A stretch of DNA of 64,000 bases from Ovis canadensis (GCF_042477335.2 NC_091250.1:131165384-131229383); one strand, 5' to 3'. Shown: positions 1 through 35,764, counted from the stretch's first letter. Numbers and translations: made by a program. The notes: a model not told the origin generated them from the letters alone.

Positions 1-1494
1 CACCCCCACGGTCCCGTTAGTGCACAAGGCCCTGCACCTCTCCCGGATGCTCCCCCCCACCACCACGACAGCTGCCCCCTGATACCCAGCCACCCTGACT
101 GGCCTGCTCAAGGAGAGGCGCCCACGCGCACTGCCCTGCCCCACGCTCGCTGCTGTTGCGGCCACGCGACCCCTCAGCCAGAGTAAATACTGAACTATAA
201 TATGATTCTTCGTTATCCTGGCCATGCGATCCCTCAGCCAGAGTAAACACTGAATACAACTGAGACAGCCAGGTCACCATGCCCAAGCGCGGGGCCAACC
301 TGGCAACGCCTTGCCCTTTGTGACCCTAGGAGGAAGACAGCGACTGCCCCCGGGCCAGAAGGCTCCCGGAGGCCGAGGGAGCGTGTCCATTTCACCAGCG
401 TGTGTCTGCTGCTGCGTGAATGGAGGGGGGAGGCTGAGAGGACCCGGAAGACAATCACCACCACCACCGCCAGTGATCCCTGCGTGCGGTCACCGTGCCG
501 CCGCCCTAACGTGGCTCATCCTTGCAACCACCCACAGCAGTGATCACCGCTCCAACGTGCAAAGGAGAAAACCAGAGCACAGAGAGGCTTAGTGCCTGGC
601 CCAGGGGTGCACAGCAAGGGCAGAGTGGACTTCCGGAAGCCCACTCGAGGGGCTTAAGTGGGCTCAGCTGACCGCTGAGGCCAGGCTTCAAGCCCAGGCA
701 GGGGGGCACGCTGTGACCTCACGAGGACCACAGGGTCCAGCAGTGCGGTGGATGCTGCATGCTGGCCAGGCACGAACTAGGCACGAGGCTCTTCCTCGCT
801 TGCTCATTTGGTATTAAACAAGGTTCGTGGTCCTAACTAAGGGGTTAAACAAATTCGATCCAGTTACAATGTCCTGAAACTCTCACTCAAACACGCCTTT
901 GCTTACGCATCACTGGGCCCAAGACCAGGGCTCGGTCCAGCTGCTGCCTCTGGGGCCCCACCTGTGAGCTGGGGACCACCACCAGCCCACCTGGTGCGCA
1001 GGGCAGCTGTGCAGTGGGCATGGAAGGGCTGGGGATGCAGAGGCGCTGGTGGGGGCACACTGTGATCCAATGCCACGCCTGCCCCCAGCCCGGCCAGGTG
1101 ACCAGGCAATGCTCGGCTTGGGGGGGCTCCCCTGCCGTCCGGGGCTGCCTCGACCGTGGAGGGCCTGGAGTGAGGAGTGTCCCCTCTGCTGAAGGATGCC
1201 ACCATGAACGCCGCTGCACACTCAGCCACTACGTCACGGGATGGAGGGCTGTGTCAGAGCACAGCCTGGATACGCAGGGCCAGAGAGGGGTGAGCATGCG
1301 CCCCCGCCTCACCAGAGCGCCTCCTTTAGGCTCCTCATTTCTTTTCAAGTAAAGACCATCCTGGAGACCATCTGTGGCCCCCGAGGCCACGCCCCTCCTG
1401 GGCCTGGCGTCACCCTGTAACTCCAGAAGGGGCCCGGTCAGCGCCCCGTGACCCAGCAGCAGAGACCTCAGAGAGGCGGTGTGTTTGCACATGG
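1..1494. other. ACOX3 intron after coding exon 8, with an old MIR and a local duplication
   Basis: No exon is seen. About 160-184 and 220-250 hold two diverged copies of a motif of about 35 bp (ggccacgcgacccctcagcc against ggccatgcgatccctcagcc), 60 bp apart. About 560-690 resembles a reverse-oriented MIR (cagagaggcttagtgcctggc). The remainder is GC-rich unique-looking sequence. Confidence 0.5.
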
Positions 1495-1610
1495 ACGGAA
1501 AGCCAGTGAGCTCGTGCCCGCAGGCGCCACAAAGACAGAAAGCCAGTGAGCCCGTGCCCACAGGCGCCACAAGGACAGAAAGCCAGTGAGCCCACGCCCG
1601 CAGACGCCCT
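1494..1610. repeat. 40-bp minisatellite, about three units, against the exon 8 donor
   Basis: Units starting at 1501, 1541 and 1581 share agccagtgag then gtgcccgcaggcgccac with a few substitutions. The third unit ends at the ACOX3 exon 8 donor (GT at 1612-1611). On the minus strand the repeat therefore begins within the first few bases of the intron. Confidence 0.85.
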
Positions 1611-1612
1611 AC

Positions 1613-25700
<24,088 letters not shown>

Positions 25701-25822
25701 CACTCCCGGCCGCCACCTGTACAGACACGCAACCCAAGTGAGTGCGTGTCCTTCTCACGCCATCACCAACAAGGGCAGACGTGCCGCGGGATGTGAAAGA
25801 CAGACAGACAAGCTCTGATCGC

Positions 25823-26155
25823 TGTTGGGAGCCAGCGTAAGGAACTCTGCCCATGGCAAAGGTCATGAGGAAGGAAGCTTGGCATACGCAAAGGCGTGAT
25901 CAAGCCTCAGGAAACCCCCTGTTCCCGAGCATCTCCCCCAAAACCAGAGTACTTTACGGGGAGCTCTCCCCCATAACCATTTCTCTCAGAGGAGTTAACT
26001 TGCAGCTCCAGTTAATAAAAATTCCTGGGTGTGACAAGAGTGTTTCAACTTACAACTCTGAAGGTTCTCTGGCCTGCTTGATTAGGCTCGTCCGGCCGCA
26101 TGTGATTGTTTACAGCCTCCCAACTGTGAGAGGCACGGGATGTTTTAAAACTTGT
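25823..26155 (+). mobile_element. Truncated LTR, same family as the 17.65 kb solo LTR
   Basis: Starts tgttgggagccagcgtaagg and shares ccatggcaaaggtcatgagg, cccccaaaaccagagt and gattgtttacag with the larger LTR. It breaks off after cacgggatgttttaaaac. It begins about 105 bp upstream of the ACOX3 initiator exon, within the presumed first intron. Confidence 0.8.
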
Positions 26156-26217
26156 GTCTTCTGAGTGGGAGGGGAAAGATCCACAGGGCACATGTGAAGA
26201 CCTGCTTGTGTGTCAGA

Positions 26218-26472
26218 GGGCTTCCCTGGTGGCTCAGACAAGAAAGAATCCACCTGCAATGCAGGAGACCTGGGTTCGATCCCTGGGCTGGAAAGACCCC
26301 CTGGAGAAGGGAATGGATTCGATCCCTGTGTTGGGAAGATCCCCTGGAGGAGGGAACGGCCACCCACTGCAGTGTTCTGGCCTAGAGAACTCCATGGAGA
26401 GAGGTGCCCGGCAGGCGATAGTCCAAGGGATCGCAAAGAGTCAGACACGACTGAGCGACTTTTTCACTTTGT
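26218..26472 (+). mobile_element. Bov-tA SINE with a partly duplicated middle
   Basis: Starts gggcttccctggtggctcag. The segment ttcgatccctg, then gaaagaccccctggag, is repeated as ttcgatccctgtgttgggaa. It ends cagacacgactgagcgac. Confidence 0.9.
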
Positions 26473-26499
26473 GTGAAAGTGACTGTGCCCTCGACAGAC

Positions 26500-26686
26500 A
26501 GCAGCTTATTTCATCCCTTAAACTGTGGGCCAAGTACTACTGTCCCTCTCAAAAGACGCAAGAACCCCAATTCAGAGAAGCTCGCTGTCATTTGCAAGCT
26601 CCCACCACTGAGAATTGGCACAGGAGGGATCTGAACTCTGCAGAACACAAGCCCTGGGCAAGCTCTTTAGCCACCAGTTTAAGACG
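26500..26686 (-). mobile_element. MIR SINE relic
   Basis: Worn reverse MIR words: cagagaagctcgctgtcatt, ggagggatctgaactctgca and gggcaagctctttagccacc. Confidence 0.6.
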
Positions 26687-26692
26687 CTGAGA

Positions 26693-26825
26693 GGACTCCC
26701 TGGTGGCCCACTGGCTAAGACCCCGTGCTCCTGGTCTGAGGGAGATGGGTTCAGTTCCCAGTCAGGGAGCTAGATCCCACATGCCGCAACTAAGACACAC
26801 AACCAAAACCAAATTAAAACAAAAA
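26693..26825 (+). mobile_element. CHR-type SINE
   Basis: Reads gactccctggtggcccactg, tcagttcccagtcagggagc and catgccgcaactaagac, with an A-rich tail. Confidence 0.8.
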
Positions 26826-26929
26826 GATGCTGAGAAAGAAGCAGAGACTGACTCCAGAGCAAGCAGAAAGGAAGGAGACAAACGCTTAGAGCAAAAAGTG
26901 TGGACTAGAAGGCAGAAAATCGACAAAAA

Positions 26930-28465
26930 CAAAAGTTGATTCGTTGAAAAGACTGACAAAATTGACGAACTTTTAGCTTGATTGACCCAGTTAAAAAAAA
27001 AAAAAAAAAGAGGGAAAACACAAAGTACTAAGTTGAGGGACCAAAGAGGGACTATTACTACCAACCTTAAAGAAATAAAAAGGATTCTAAGGGAATACTA
27101 TGAACTGTATCCCAACAAGCTCGATGACTTCCCTGAAACTGACAAGTTCCCAGAAAGACACAATCTACCAAAACTGACTCATGGAGAAACGGAACATGGG
27201 ATCAGATCCATAAAGAGGAGACTCAGTTAGGAATCAACACCCACAAAGAAAAGCCAGAGGGCTTCCAGTGTGAATTCTACCAAATATTTAAAGAAAAATT
27301 AAAATGTATGCACTCTTACAAAAACAAAAAATAGATGAGGGAACACACCTGTAAAGTGCTCCATTAAGGCAGCATTACATTGAAACCAAACCAAAGATAT
27401 GTCAAGAAAACTGCAGACTAATATCTCTCGTGAATACGAAAGTAAAAATCCTCAATAAATCTTGCAAAGTGAATCCAGCAACATATCAAAAGATTATATA
27501 TCACAACCATGTGAGATATATCCCAGGAATGTAGGGTTGGACTCAACATTTGAAAATCAATTCATGCAATACACCATATCAACAAAGCAGATGGACAAAA
27601 AATACATGATCATATCAAGAAAATAAATGGACAAAAATGATCATATCAACAGATGAAGAAAAGCATGTGACAGAATCGAACACCCTTTCATGATAAAAAC
27701 TCAACAAACTGGAAATAGTTTGATAAAACTATTGAACCTGATTAAAAAAAAAGTCTATGAAAACCCTCTATAAAGGACTGAATGCCTTTCCCCTAAAATG
27801 AGGAACAAGACAAGGATGTCCACTCGACCACTTCTAGTCAACACTGTACCCCAGGTGCTGCTGCTGCTAAGTCGCTTCAGTCGTGTCCGACTCTGTGTGA
27901 CCCCATAGACGGCAGCCCACCAGGCTCCCCCGTCCCTGGGATTCTCCAGGCAAGAACACTGGAGGGGGTTGCCATTTCCTTCTCCAATGCATGAAAGTGA
28001 AAAGTGAAAGTGAAGTCGTTCAGTCGTGTCCGACTCTTAGCGACCCCATGGACTGTGGCCCACCAGGCTCCTCCGTCCATGGGATTTTCCAGGCAAGAGT
28101 GCTGGAGTGGGGTGCCATTGCCTTCTCCGACCAGAGATGCTAGCCAATGCAATTAAGCAAGAAATGATATAAAAGGCATCCAGATTAGAAACCTATCTCT
28201 ATCTGCAGATGACATTATTTTGTACAGAAATTCCTAAGGAATCCACTAAAAAACTATTAGAATTAATAAATCAGTCTAGCCAGTTTGCAGGGTACAAGAT
28301 CAGGGAGCAAAACTCAGCTGACTTCTACACACTAATGGTAAACAACTCAAAAATGAAATTAAGAAAACGGTTCTATCTATAACAGCATCAAAAATAATAA
28401 AAATACTTGGAAATAAATTCAACAAAAGAAGTGTAAAACTTATACTCAGAAAACTATAAAATATT
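26930..28465 (+). mobile_element. L1 ORF2 fragment, interrupted by Bov-A2
   Basis: L1 words in order: gaactgtatcccaacaagct, gccagagggcttccagtgtg, tatcccaggaatgtagggtt, acaagacaaggatgtccact, then (after the SINE) ctatctctatctgcagatga and gtttgcagggtacaagatca. Many stops and frame breaks; inactive. Confidence 0.88.
27857..28133 (-). mobile_element. Bov-A2 SINE inside the L1
   Basis: Reverse dimer starting gctgctgctgctaagtcgct and carrying ggcagcccaccaggctcccc. Splits the L1 reading at 27856/28134. Confidence 0.93.
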
Positions 28466-29129
28466 TTTTATAGGGTTAGTTGATGTATAAACCAAAGCGC
28501 CAGCCTGGAAGTCCTCTCTCCCCGCTGTCTCAGAATCCAATTAGTTACCAAGCCCCGCCCTCACTGCACCTCTCTAATACTGAACAAATCCTATCCTTTC
28601 TTTTTGAGCCCAAGAAATCTTACAACAACCTCCAGTTATTGAGCAAACACTGAGAGTGGCTGAACAGCTGATTCCCAGGTGCTAGGAACCCCAGCACAGT
28701 CAGTACTCTCACCTTCCAGGCGATGAAAGCGAATGTGTGAGCAGATGTGCATGGCCATAACGACCTCGGTCCAAACTCCAGAATCCTAAGCCGTCAGAGG
28801 CCACCTGCAGCCGCCGACATCACTGCGCGACGCTACACACAGGCATCTGAAGTCAGACGCCTGGCGCCAGATCCCAACTACAGAGCTTAGGCGCGGGGCG
28901 AGCTCGGCAAAGTCACTGCACCTGCCTGGGGTGGTGACAGCACGGGCAAGCCTGATCCTGCACGGCCAGTAGGCTGTTACCACTCACCGGGACACCCAGA
29001 GCAGTTCCAGGCACGGAACGGAACGTCTAGACCATTTGGGGCGGTGGGGGGGCATCTATACCATTTGGGGGGGGGGCAATAGTCGCTTTCAGATAATTTC
29101 AGAAGGGGCCCTAACATGCAGACCCGACC
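28466..29129. other. Mostly unassigned presumed ACOX3 intron 1 sequence with a MIR relic
   Basis: About 28800-28980 resembles a MIR (tctgaagtcagacgcctggc, then aaagtcactgcacctgcctg). A strong-looking minus-strand splice donor, CCG followed by gtgagtg, lies at about 28986. It could belong to an exon starting in the neighbouring CpG island, but nothing else supports it. Two G-rich copies of a short motif (accatttgggg) lie at 29030-29075. Confidence 0.4.
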
Positions 29130-29545
29130 ATGCTCCCGCCGCTAGGTGACCGCTGTCCGCTGACCTCAGGGGACAAGTGTCTGAACTCCTCAACACATCT
29201 CGCGGGTTTACCCGCCCGGCCGCCGGCCCTCGCAGCCTCTGCGCCCAGCAGTTCCGCAAAAGACGCGATTGCCCCCCACCCAACCCCAACCTTTGCACGC
29301 GCCGCCCCCGCGTACCCTCTGGGCAAAGGCGGACTGGACCTTCAGATGTCGCCGGACCCTACAATCGCGGACACCGCAGGGCCCAGCGAACACACCACAG
29401 GCTCCCAACTCTGGTCCGGTGGAGATCCACCCAGATCCCAGAAGCAGAGGAGGGCGCGCGCGTGCGCGCGCAGCCGCAGACAAGCCTTGCGGGCCGCCCC
29501 CGGGCCTGACGTCATCGCGGCCCCCGCGGCACCCTGTCACCCAGG
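29130..29545. promoter_or_regulatory. CpG-rich island with palindromic CRE, possible alternative promoter
   Basis: GC-rich, with many CpGs, unlike its surroundings. It contains the exact palindrome TGACGTCA at 29507-29514 and an alternating purine-pyrimidine run at 29454-29471 resembling Z-DNA-prone and NRF1-type sequence. It lies 3.4 kb upstream of the ACOX3 initiator exon. It could be an alternative ACOX3 promoter, or an orphan island if the main promoter is at 49 kb. Confidence 0.5.
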
Positions 29546-29577
29546 AAACGCAGGACGCCTGGGCGAGCCCATGCTGC

Positions 29578-32164
29578 TGGAAAGTGAAACTGAAAGTCGC
29601 TCAGTCCTTTCTGACTCTGCAACCAGGCCAGAATTCTCCAGGCCAGAATACTGGAGTGGGTAGCCTTTCCCTTCTCCAGGGGATTTTCCCAACCCAGGGA
29701 TGGAACCCAGCTCTCCCGCATTGCAGGAGGATTCTTTAACAGCTGAGCCAGCAGGGAATCCCAAGAATACTGGAGGAGTGGGTAGCCTTTCCCTTCTCCA
29801 GGAATTCTCTGGAATTCCGCAGGCCAGAATACTGGAGTGGGTCAGTCAGTCAGTTCAGTCGCTCAGTCCTGTCTCACTCTTTGTGACCCCATGGACTGCA
29901 GCACACCAGGCCTCCATGTCCATCACCAACTCCTGGAGTTTACTCAAGCTCATGTCCATTGAGTCGGTGATGCCATTCAGCTATCTCATCCTCTGTCATC
30001 CCCTTCTCCTCTGCCCCCAATCCCTCCCAGCATCAGGGTCTTTTCAAATGAGTCCACTCTTCCCATCAGGTGGCCAAAGTATTGGAGTTTCAGCTTCAGT
30101 ATCAGTCCTTCCAATGAACTCCTTGCAGTCCAAGGGACTCTCAAGAGTCTTCTCCAACACCACAGTTCAAAAGCATCGATTCTTTGGCATTCGGCTTTGT
30201 TTACAGTCCAACTCTCACATCCATGCATAACCACTGGGAAAACCATAGCCTTGACTAGACAGACCTTTGTTGACAAAGTAATGTCTCTGCTTTTGAATAT
30301 GCTATCTAGGTTGGTCATAACTTTCCTTCCAAGGAGTAAGCATCTTTTAATTTCATGGCTGCAATCAACATTGCAGTGATTTTGGAGCCCCCATTCCCAA
30401 ATAAAGTCTGCCACTGTTTCCACTGTTTCCCCATCTATTTGCCATGAAGTGATGGGACCAGATGCCATGATCTTCGTTTTCTGAATGTTGAGCTTTAAGC
30501 CAACTTTTTCACTCTCCTCTTTCACTTTCATCAAGAGGCTCTTTAAGTCTTCTTCACTTTCTGCCATAAGGGTGGTGTCATCTGCATATCTGAGATTATT
30601 GATATTTCTCCCAGCAATCTTGATTCCAGCTTGTGCTTCATCCAGCCTAGCGTTTCTCATGATGTACTCTGCATATAAGTTAAATAAGCAGGGTGACAAT
30701 ATACAGCCTTGACATACTCCTTTTCCTATTTGGAACCAGTCGTTTCTTCCATGTCCAGTTCTAACTGTTGCTTCTTGACCTGCATCCGGGTTTCTCAAGA
30801 GGCAGGTCAGATGGTCTGGTATTTCCATCTCTTTCAGAATTTTCCACAGTTTTTTGTGATCCACACAGTCAAAGGCTTTGGCATAGTCAATAAAGCATAA
30901 ATAGATGTTTTTCTGGAACTCTCTTGCTTTTTCCATGATCCAGCGGATGTTGGCAATTTGATCTCTGGTTCCTCTGCTTTTTCTAAATCCAGCTTGAACA
31001 TCTGGAAGTTCACAGTTCATGTCCTGTCGAAGGCTGGCTTGGAGAATTTTGAGCATTACTTTACTAGCGTGTGAGATGAGTGCAATTGTGCAGTAGTTTG
31101 AGCATTCTTTGGCATTGCCTTTCTTTGGGATTGGAATGAAAACTGACCTTTTCCAGTCCTGTGGCCACTGCTGAGTTTTCCAAATTTGCTGGCATATAGA
31201 GTACAGCACTTTCACAGCATCATCTTTTAGGATTTGATATACCTCAAGTGGAATATCCATCACCTCCACTAGCTTTGTTCGTAGTGATGCTTTCTAAGGC
31301 CCACTTGACTTCACATTCCAGGATGTCTGGCTCTAGATGAGTGATCACACCATTGTGATCATTTAGGTCATGAAGATCTTTTTTGTACAGTTCTTCCGTG
31401 TATTCTCGCCACCTCTTGTTAATATCTTCTGCTTCTGTTAGGTCCATACCGCTTCTGTCCTTTATTGAGCCTGCCTTTGCATGAAATGTTCCCTTGGTAT
31501 CTCTAATTTTCTTGAAGAGATCTCTAGTCTTTCCCATTCTGTTGTTTTCCTCTATTTCTTTGCATTGGCCACTGAGGAAGGCTTTCTTATCTCTCCTTGC
31601 TCTTCTTTGGAACTCTGCATTCAGATGCGTATATCTTTCCTTTTCTCCTTTGCTTTTCGCTTCTCTTCACAGCTCAGACAGTCATTTTGCTTTTTGCATT
31701 CCTTTTTCTTGGGGATCGTCTTGATCCCTGTCTCCCGTACATTGTCATGAACCTCCATCCATTGTTCATCAGACACTCTGTCTATCAGGTCTAGTCCCTT
31801 AAATCTATTTCTCACTTCCACTGTATAATCATAAGGGATTTGATTTAGGTCATACCTGAATGGTCTAGTGGTTTTCCCTACTTTCTCCAATTTAAGTCTG
31901 AATTTGGCAAAAAGGAGTTCATGACTAATACCCACTGGTGGAGTGGGTACCCTCTCCTATCTCCAGGGGATCTTCCCAACCCAGGGATTGAACCCAGCTC
32001 TCCCGCATTGCAGGCAGATTCTTTACCAGCTGAGCCACAAGGGAAGCCCAAGCATACTGGACTGGGTAGCCTTTCCCTTCTCCAGGGAATCTTCCCAACC
32101 CAGGGATGCAGTCCATCTCTCCCACGTTGCAGGCTTTACCAGCTGAGCCACAAGGGAAGCCCCA
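29578..32164 (-). mobile_element. Bov-tA2 SINE split by BovB
   Basis: The left part, 29578-29845, ends at aatactggagtggg. The right part, 31925-32164, resumes at ggagtgggtaccctctccta and ends gagccacaagggaagcccc. The shared ggagtggg on both sides of the BovB looks like its target-site duplication. Confidence 0.85.
29846..31921 (-). mobile_element. BovB LINE, 5'-truncated, with reverse transcriptase remnant
   Basis: About 2.07 kb on the minus strand. Its longest frame (31269 down to 29986, 427 codons) reads reverse transcriptase: FIPIPKKGNAKECSNY, FIDYAKAFDCVDH, the catalytic box YADDTTLMAE and the C-terminal VVMHGCESWT. Upstream pieces at 31537-31244 and 31935-31621 (FKKIRDTKG; RNRFKGLDLIDRVSDEQW) are in other frames, so the protein is broken twice. 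The endonuclease domain is missing. Confidence 0.95.
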
Positions 32165-32892
32165 AATCGGAGCCTTCCTGGGACCCTCTGCAGTGGATCT
32201 TCCTGCATCAGAATCCCTGGGATCCTGTCCCCTTCCTGATTTACGACACTGTTTGACCTGCATTTGGCAGGGAATGTGCTTTGGATGTCTCTTGGTGGGA
32301 CTCAGTGGACTTGGAGACTTTTCTGGGTGGTGGTGAGGTAGGGAGAGAGGATGGTCTCACACAATTCTTGGGGTTGTTTTGAAGGGGCCTGGTGAGGGAG
32401 AGATGCAATACTGACATGGAGGAGCTACTTGGGGGAAGAGAGAGGGGCTTCTGTTTTGTCCAGGTTTTGTTAGCTGCTTCCTGGTAAAGCTGCCAGGGAA
32501 CTGTGTGATCAGTGGAGCAGAGTGCGAGCTCTTCTGGTAGCTCAGCTGACCATAGTCTGCCAGGCCTCTGCGAGGGCTCTGGTGTCAGTCCCCCACCCTG
32601 GTTCCTTCTGACCTCTGTCCCCCTCCACCCCGTTGGGCACACCTGTCCCCTGCTCCTTTTTGAGTCCTTGCTTTGTTGGCTGTTGTTGGTTCCTGCCGCT
32701 ATTTGGACACGTTAACCCTGAAGTCTCCTCGCAAACTCTGGCCGCTTGTCCCTCTGCATCCCCTTGCTGCTTTGCCTCCCATCCACTTCCCTCACTGGCT
32801 CAGGATCCACAAAAGGGTTGCAGGGAAGGAGTTACCAAGTCACTGGGTTGGGATGGACCATAATGACTTGGTACCAAGTATGGTCCTGTTAC
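32165..32892. other. Stretch of about 730 bp without recognised features
   Basis: Unique-looking sequence between SINEs. No family resemblance was found in any open frame, and there are no repeats. Confidence 0.5.
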
Positions 32893-33095
32893 AGCTTCCC
32901 TGGTGGCTCAGACGGTGAAGAATCTGCCTGCCATGTGGGAGATCTGGGCTTATTCCCTGTGTCCAGACCGTCCCTGGAGGAGGGCACGGCAACCCACTCC
33001 AGTATTCTTGCTTGTAGAGTTCCATGGACAGAGGAGACTGGCGGACTATATAGTGTGTGGGGTTGCAGAGTGGGACCCAGCTGAGCGACCTGCGC
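32893..33095 (+). mobile_element. Bov-tA SINE
   Basis: Starts cttccctggtggctcagacg and contains gagggcacggcaacccactc. Confidence 0.88.
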
Positions 33096-33111
33096 GCACA
33101 CTCACCTGCAT

Positions 33112-33312
33112 TAGGCCCCTGGCATCTGCCTCCAATGCGGGAGACCCGGGTTCAGTCCCTGGGTCGGGAAGATCTCCTGGAGAAGGCAATGGCAACCCAC
33201 TTCAATATTCTTGCCTGGAAAATCCAATGGACGGAGGAGCCTGGTGGGCTACAGTCCATGGGGTCACACAGAGTAGGACACGACTGAGCAACTTCACTTT
33301 CTTTCTTTCACT
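33112..33312 (+). mobile_element. Bov-tA SINE, second of a tandem pair
   Basis: Contains gcgggagacccgggttcagt and tggggtcacacagagtagga, followed by ctttctttcactttcac. No recognised feature lies between 33313 and 33536. Confidence 0.88.
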
Positions 33313-33536
33313 TTCACCTACATGGACCTGTCACGAGAGCCGGGACCACAGGCAGCAACCTCCTTCCCCAGAGTAAAACTACATCGAGTAGTGGGTGGCT
33401 GAGAATGGAGATGGGGAGGAGTTAGGCACTGCAGCAAGGCTTTGTATGTGATGCACATACAAAGGCCTGAAGCTTTGATCTTCTTGGCAAATGTTACAGG
33501 CATGAGTCAATGAAGAAAAATTAAAAAAAATTTTTT

Positions 33537-35272
33537 TCTTTCTTTGGCTGCTTCAGGTCTTAGTTGTATCATGTGGGATATTTCACGGGGGCCCATGGAC
33601 TCCCTAGTGGTGGCACGAGGCCTCTGGAGCACTCAGACTCAGTATTTGCAGCACTACTGTGAAGTCAAGTGGGCCTTAGAAAGCATCACTACGAACAAAG
33701 CTAGTGGAGGTGATGGGATTCCAGTGGAGCTATTTCAAATCCTGAAAGATGATGCTGTGAAAGTGCTGTACTCTATATGCCAGCAAACTTGGAAAACTCA
33801 GCAGTGGCCACAGGACTGGAAAAGGTCAGTTTTCATTCCTATCCCAAAGAAAGGCAATGCCAAAGAATGCTCAAACTACCGCACAATTGCACTCATCTCA
33901 CACGCTAGTAAAGTAATGCTCAAAATTCTTCAAGCCAGCCTTCAACAGTACGTGAACTGTGAACTTCCAGATGTTTTAGAAAAGGCAGAGGAACCAGAGA
34001 TCAAATTGCCAACATCCACTGGATCATGGAAAAAGCAAGAGAGTTCCAGAAAAACATCTATTTATGCTTTATTGACTATGCCAAAGCCTTTGACTGTGTG
34101 GATCACAAAAAACTGTGGAAAATTCTGAAAGAGATGGAAATACCAGACCATCTGACCTGCCTCTTGAGAAACCTGGATGCAGGTCAGGAAGCAACAGTTA
34201 GAACTGGACATGGAACAACAGACTGGTTCCAAATAGGGAAAGGAGTACATCAAGGCTGTATATTGTCACCCTGCTTATTTAACTTATATGCAGAGTACAT
34301 CATATGAAATGCTGGGCTGGATGAAGCTCAAGCTGGAATCAAGATTGCTGGGAGAAATATCAATAACCTCAGATATGCAGATGACACCACCCTTATGGCA
34401 GAAAGTGAAGAAGACTTAAAGAGCCTCTTGATGAAAGTGAAAGAGGAGAGTGAAAAAGTTGGCTTAGAGCTTAACATTCAGAACACTAAGATTATAGCAT
34501 CTGGTCCCGTCACTGCATGGGAAATAGATGGGGAAACAGTGGAAACAGTGGCAGACTTTATTTTTTGGGGGGGGGGGTGCTCCAAAATCACTGCAGATGG
34601 TGACTCCAGCCATGGAATTAAAAGATGCTTACTCCTTGGAAGGAAAGTTATGACCAACGTAGATAGCATGTGGAAAAGTAGAGACATTACTTTTCTAACA
34701 AAGGTCCATCCAGTCAAGGCTATGGTTTTCCCAGTGGTTATGTATGGATGTGAGAGTTGGACTGTGAAGAAAGCTGAATGCCGAAGAATCGATGCTTTTG
34801 AACTGTGGTGTTGGAGAACACTCTTGGGAGTCCCTTGAACTGCAAGGAGATCCAACCAGTCCATCCTTAAGGAGATCAATCCTGCTTGTTCATTGGAAGG
34901 GACTGATGCTAAAGCTGAAACTCCAATACTTTGGCCACCTCATTCGAAGAGCTGACTCATTTGAAAAGACCCTAATGCTGGGAGGGATTGGGGGCAGAAG
35001 GAGAAGGGCACTTCAGAGGATGAAATGGCTGGATGGCATCACTGACTCGATGGACGTGAGTTTGACTGAACTCCAGGAACTGGTGATGGATAGGGAGTCC
35101 TGGCGTGCTGTGATTCATGGGGTTGCAAAGAGTCGGACACAACTGAGCAACTGAACTGAACTGAACTGCTGTGAGGCATGTGAGATCCTAGTTCCCTAAC
35201 CAGCAATCAAACCGCCATACCCCACGTTGCAAAGAGGATTCTTAACCACTGGACCACTAGGGAAGTCTCAAG
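33537..35272 (-). mobile_element. Long CHR-type SINE split by BovB
   Basis: The left part, 33537-33655 (ggctgcttcaggtcttagtt, then ggagcactcagactcagtat), continues at 35166-35272 (aggcatgtgagatcctagtt, then cttaaccactggaccactag). In the usual CHR order these halves are contiguous. Confidence 0.75.
33656..35165 (+). mobile_element. BovB LINE, 5'-truncated, plus orientation
   Basis: Reverse transcriptase remnants in at least three frames: FIPIPKKGNAKECSNY (33544-34128 frame), FIDYAKAFDCVDH (34026-34307) and YADD followed by MAESEEDLKSLL (from 34385). There is a small deletion near 33985, a stop at 34305 and a poly-G expansion at 34567-34578. It ends actgagcaactgaactgaac. Inactive. Confidence 0.95.
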
Positions 35273-35764
35273 AAAACATTTTTTTTTAAACTGTAATCCC
35301 AAGATGTTCGATCCAAAGTGTTTAAATACTGAAGGAAGCTTGGCATCAGGGGAGTGTCTGGCTGAGGATCTGGAAAATAACAGGGAGGTGGGCTGATGAA
35401 CAGGCCTGAAGACCATGTTCAGCTGGATGATGGGAGGAGACATTTAATCTGAGTTTTCAACTGGGAAAAGATAGAGGGTGAGCATTCTGGGCAGAGGGAA
35501 CAGGGTAGGGGTGAGGGGAATGGCCTTCCAAATTCTAAGAGTGAGAAACACCCTGTGCAGGGGCTGAAGGGCTGAGGGAAGGAAAATGAGGTTGGGAGAG
35601 GGGCAGGAGCCAGGCTGAATGGGACTTCGGGGGCAGGGGCCCAGATGCAGGCTATCTGTATCCCTAATCAACGTGTGGGTTTCTGGCAAGGAACTGGTAT
35701 GATCTTGTGCAAGGATAACAGCCCATATAGAACGGAAAAATGTCCACCTCCCCTCTAAACGTTC
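35273..35764. other. No recognised feature
   Basis: Begins with a short A/T run and continues as purine-rich unique-looking sequence. Confidence 0.5.

Noticed and set aside
25701-25703. GTG one codon before the ACOX3 ATG as the start
   Set aside because: The ATG at 25700 gives the family N-terminus; non-ATG initiation is not needed.
26218-26300. tRNA-like sequences in Bov-tA and CHR SINEs as tRNA genes
   Set aside because: They are the tRNA-derived heads of SINEs with diverged arms, not functional tRNAs.
29130-29545. Calling this CpG island the main ACOX3 promoter
   Set aside because: The ETS/YY1 arrangement and recalled human head-to-head layout favour the 49 kb promoter; the island is kept as a possible alternative only.
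29986-31269. Long minus frame that could be taken for a host gene
   Set aside because: Its content is BovB reverse transcriptase; the element is truncated and broken.
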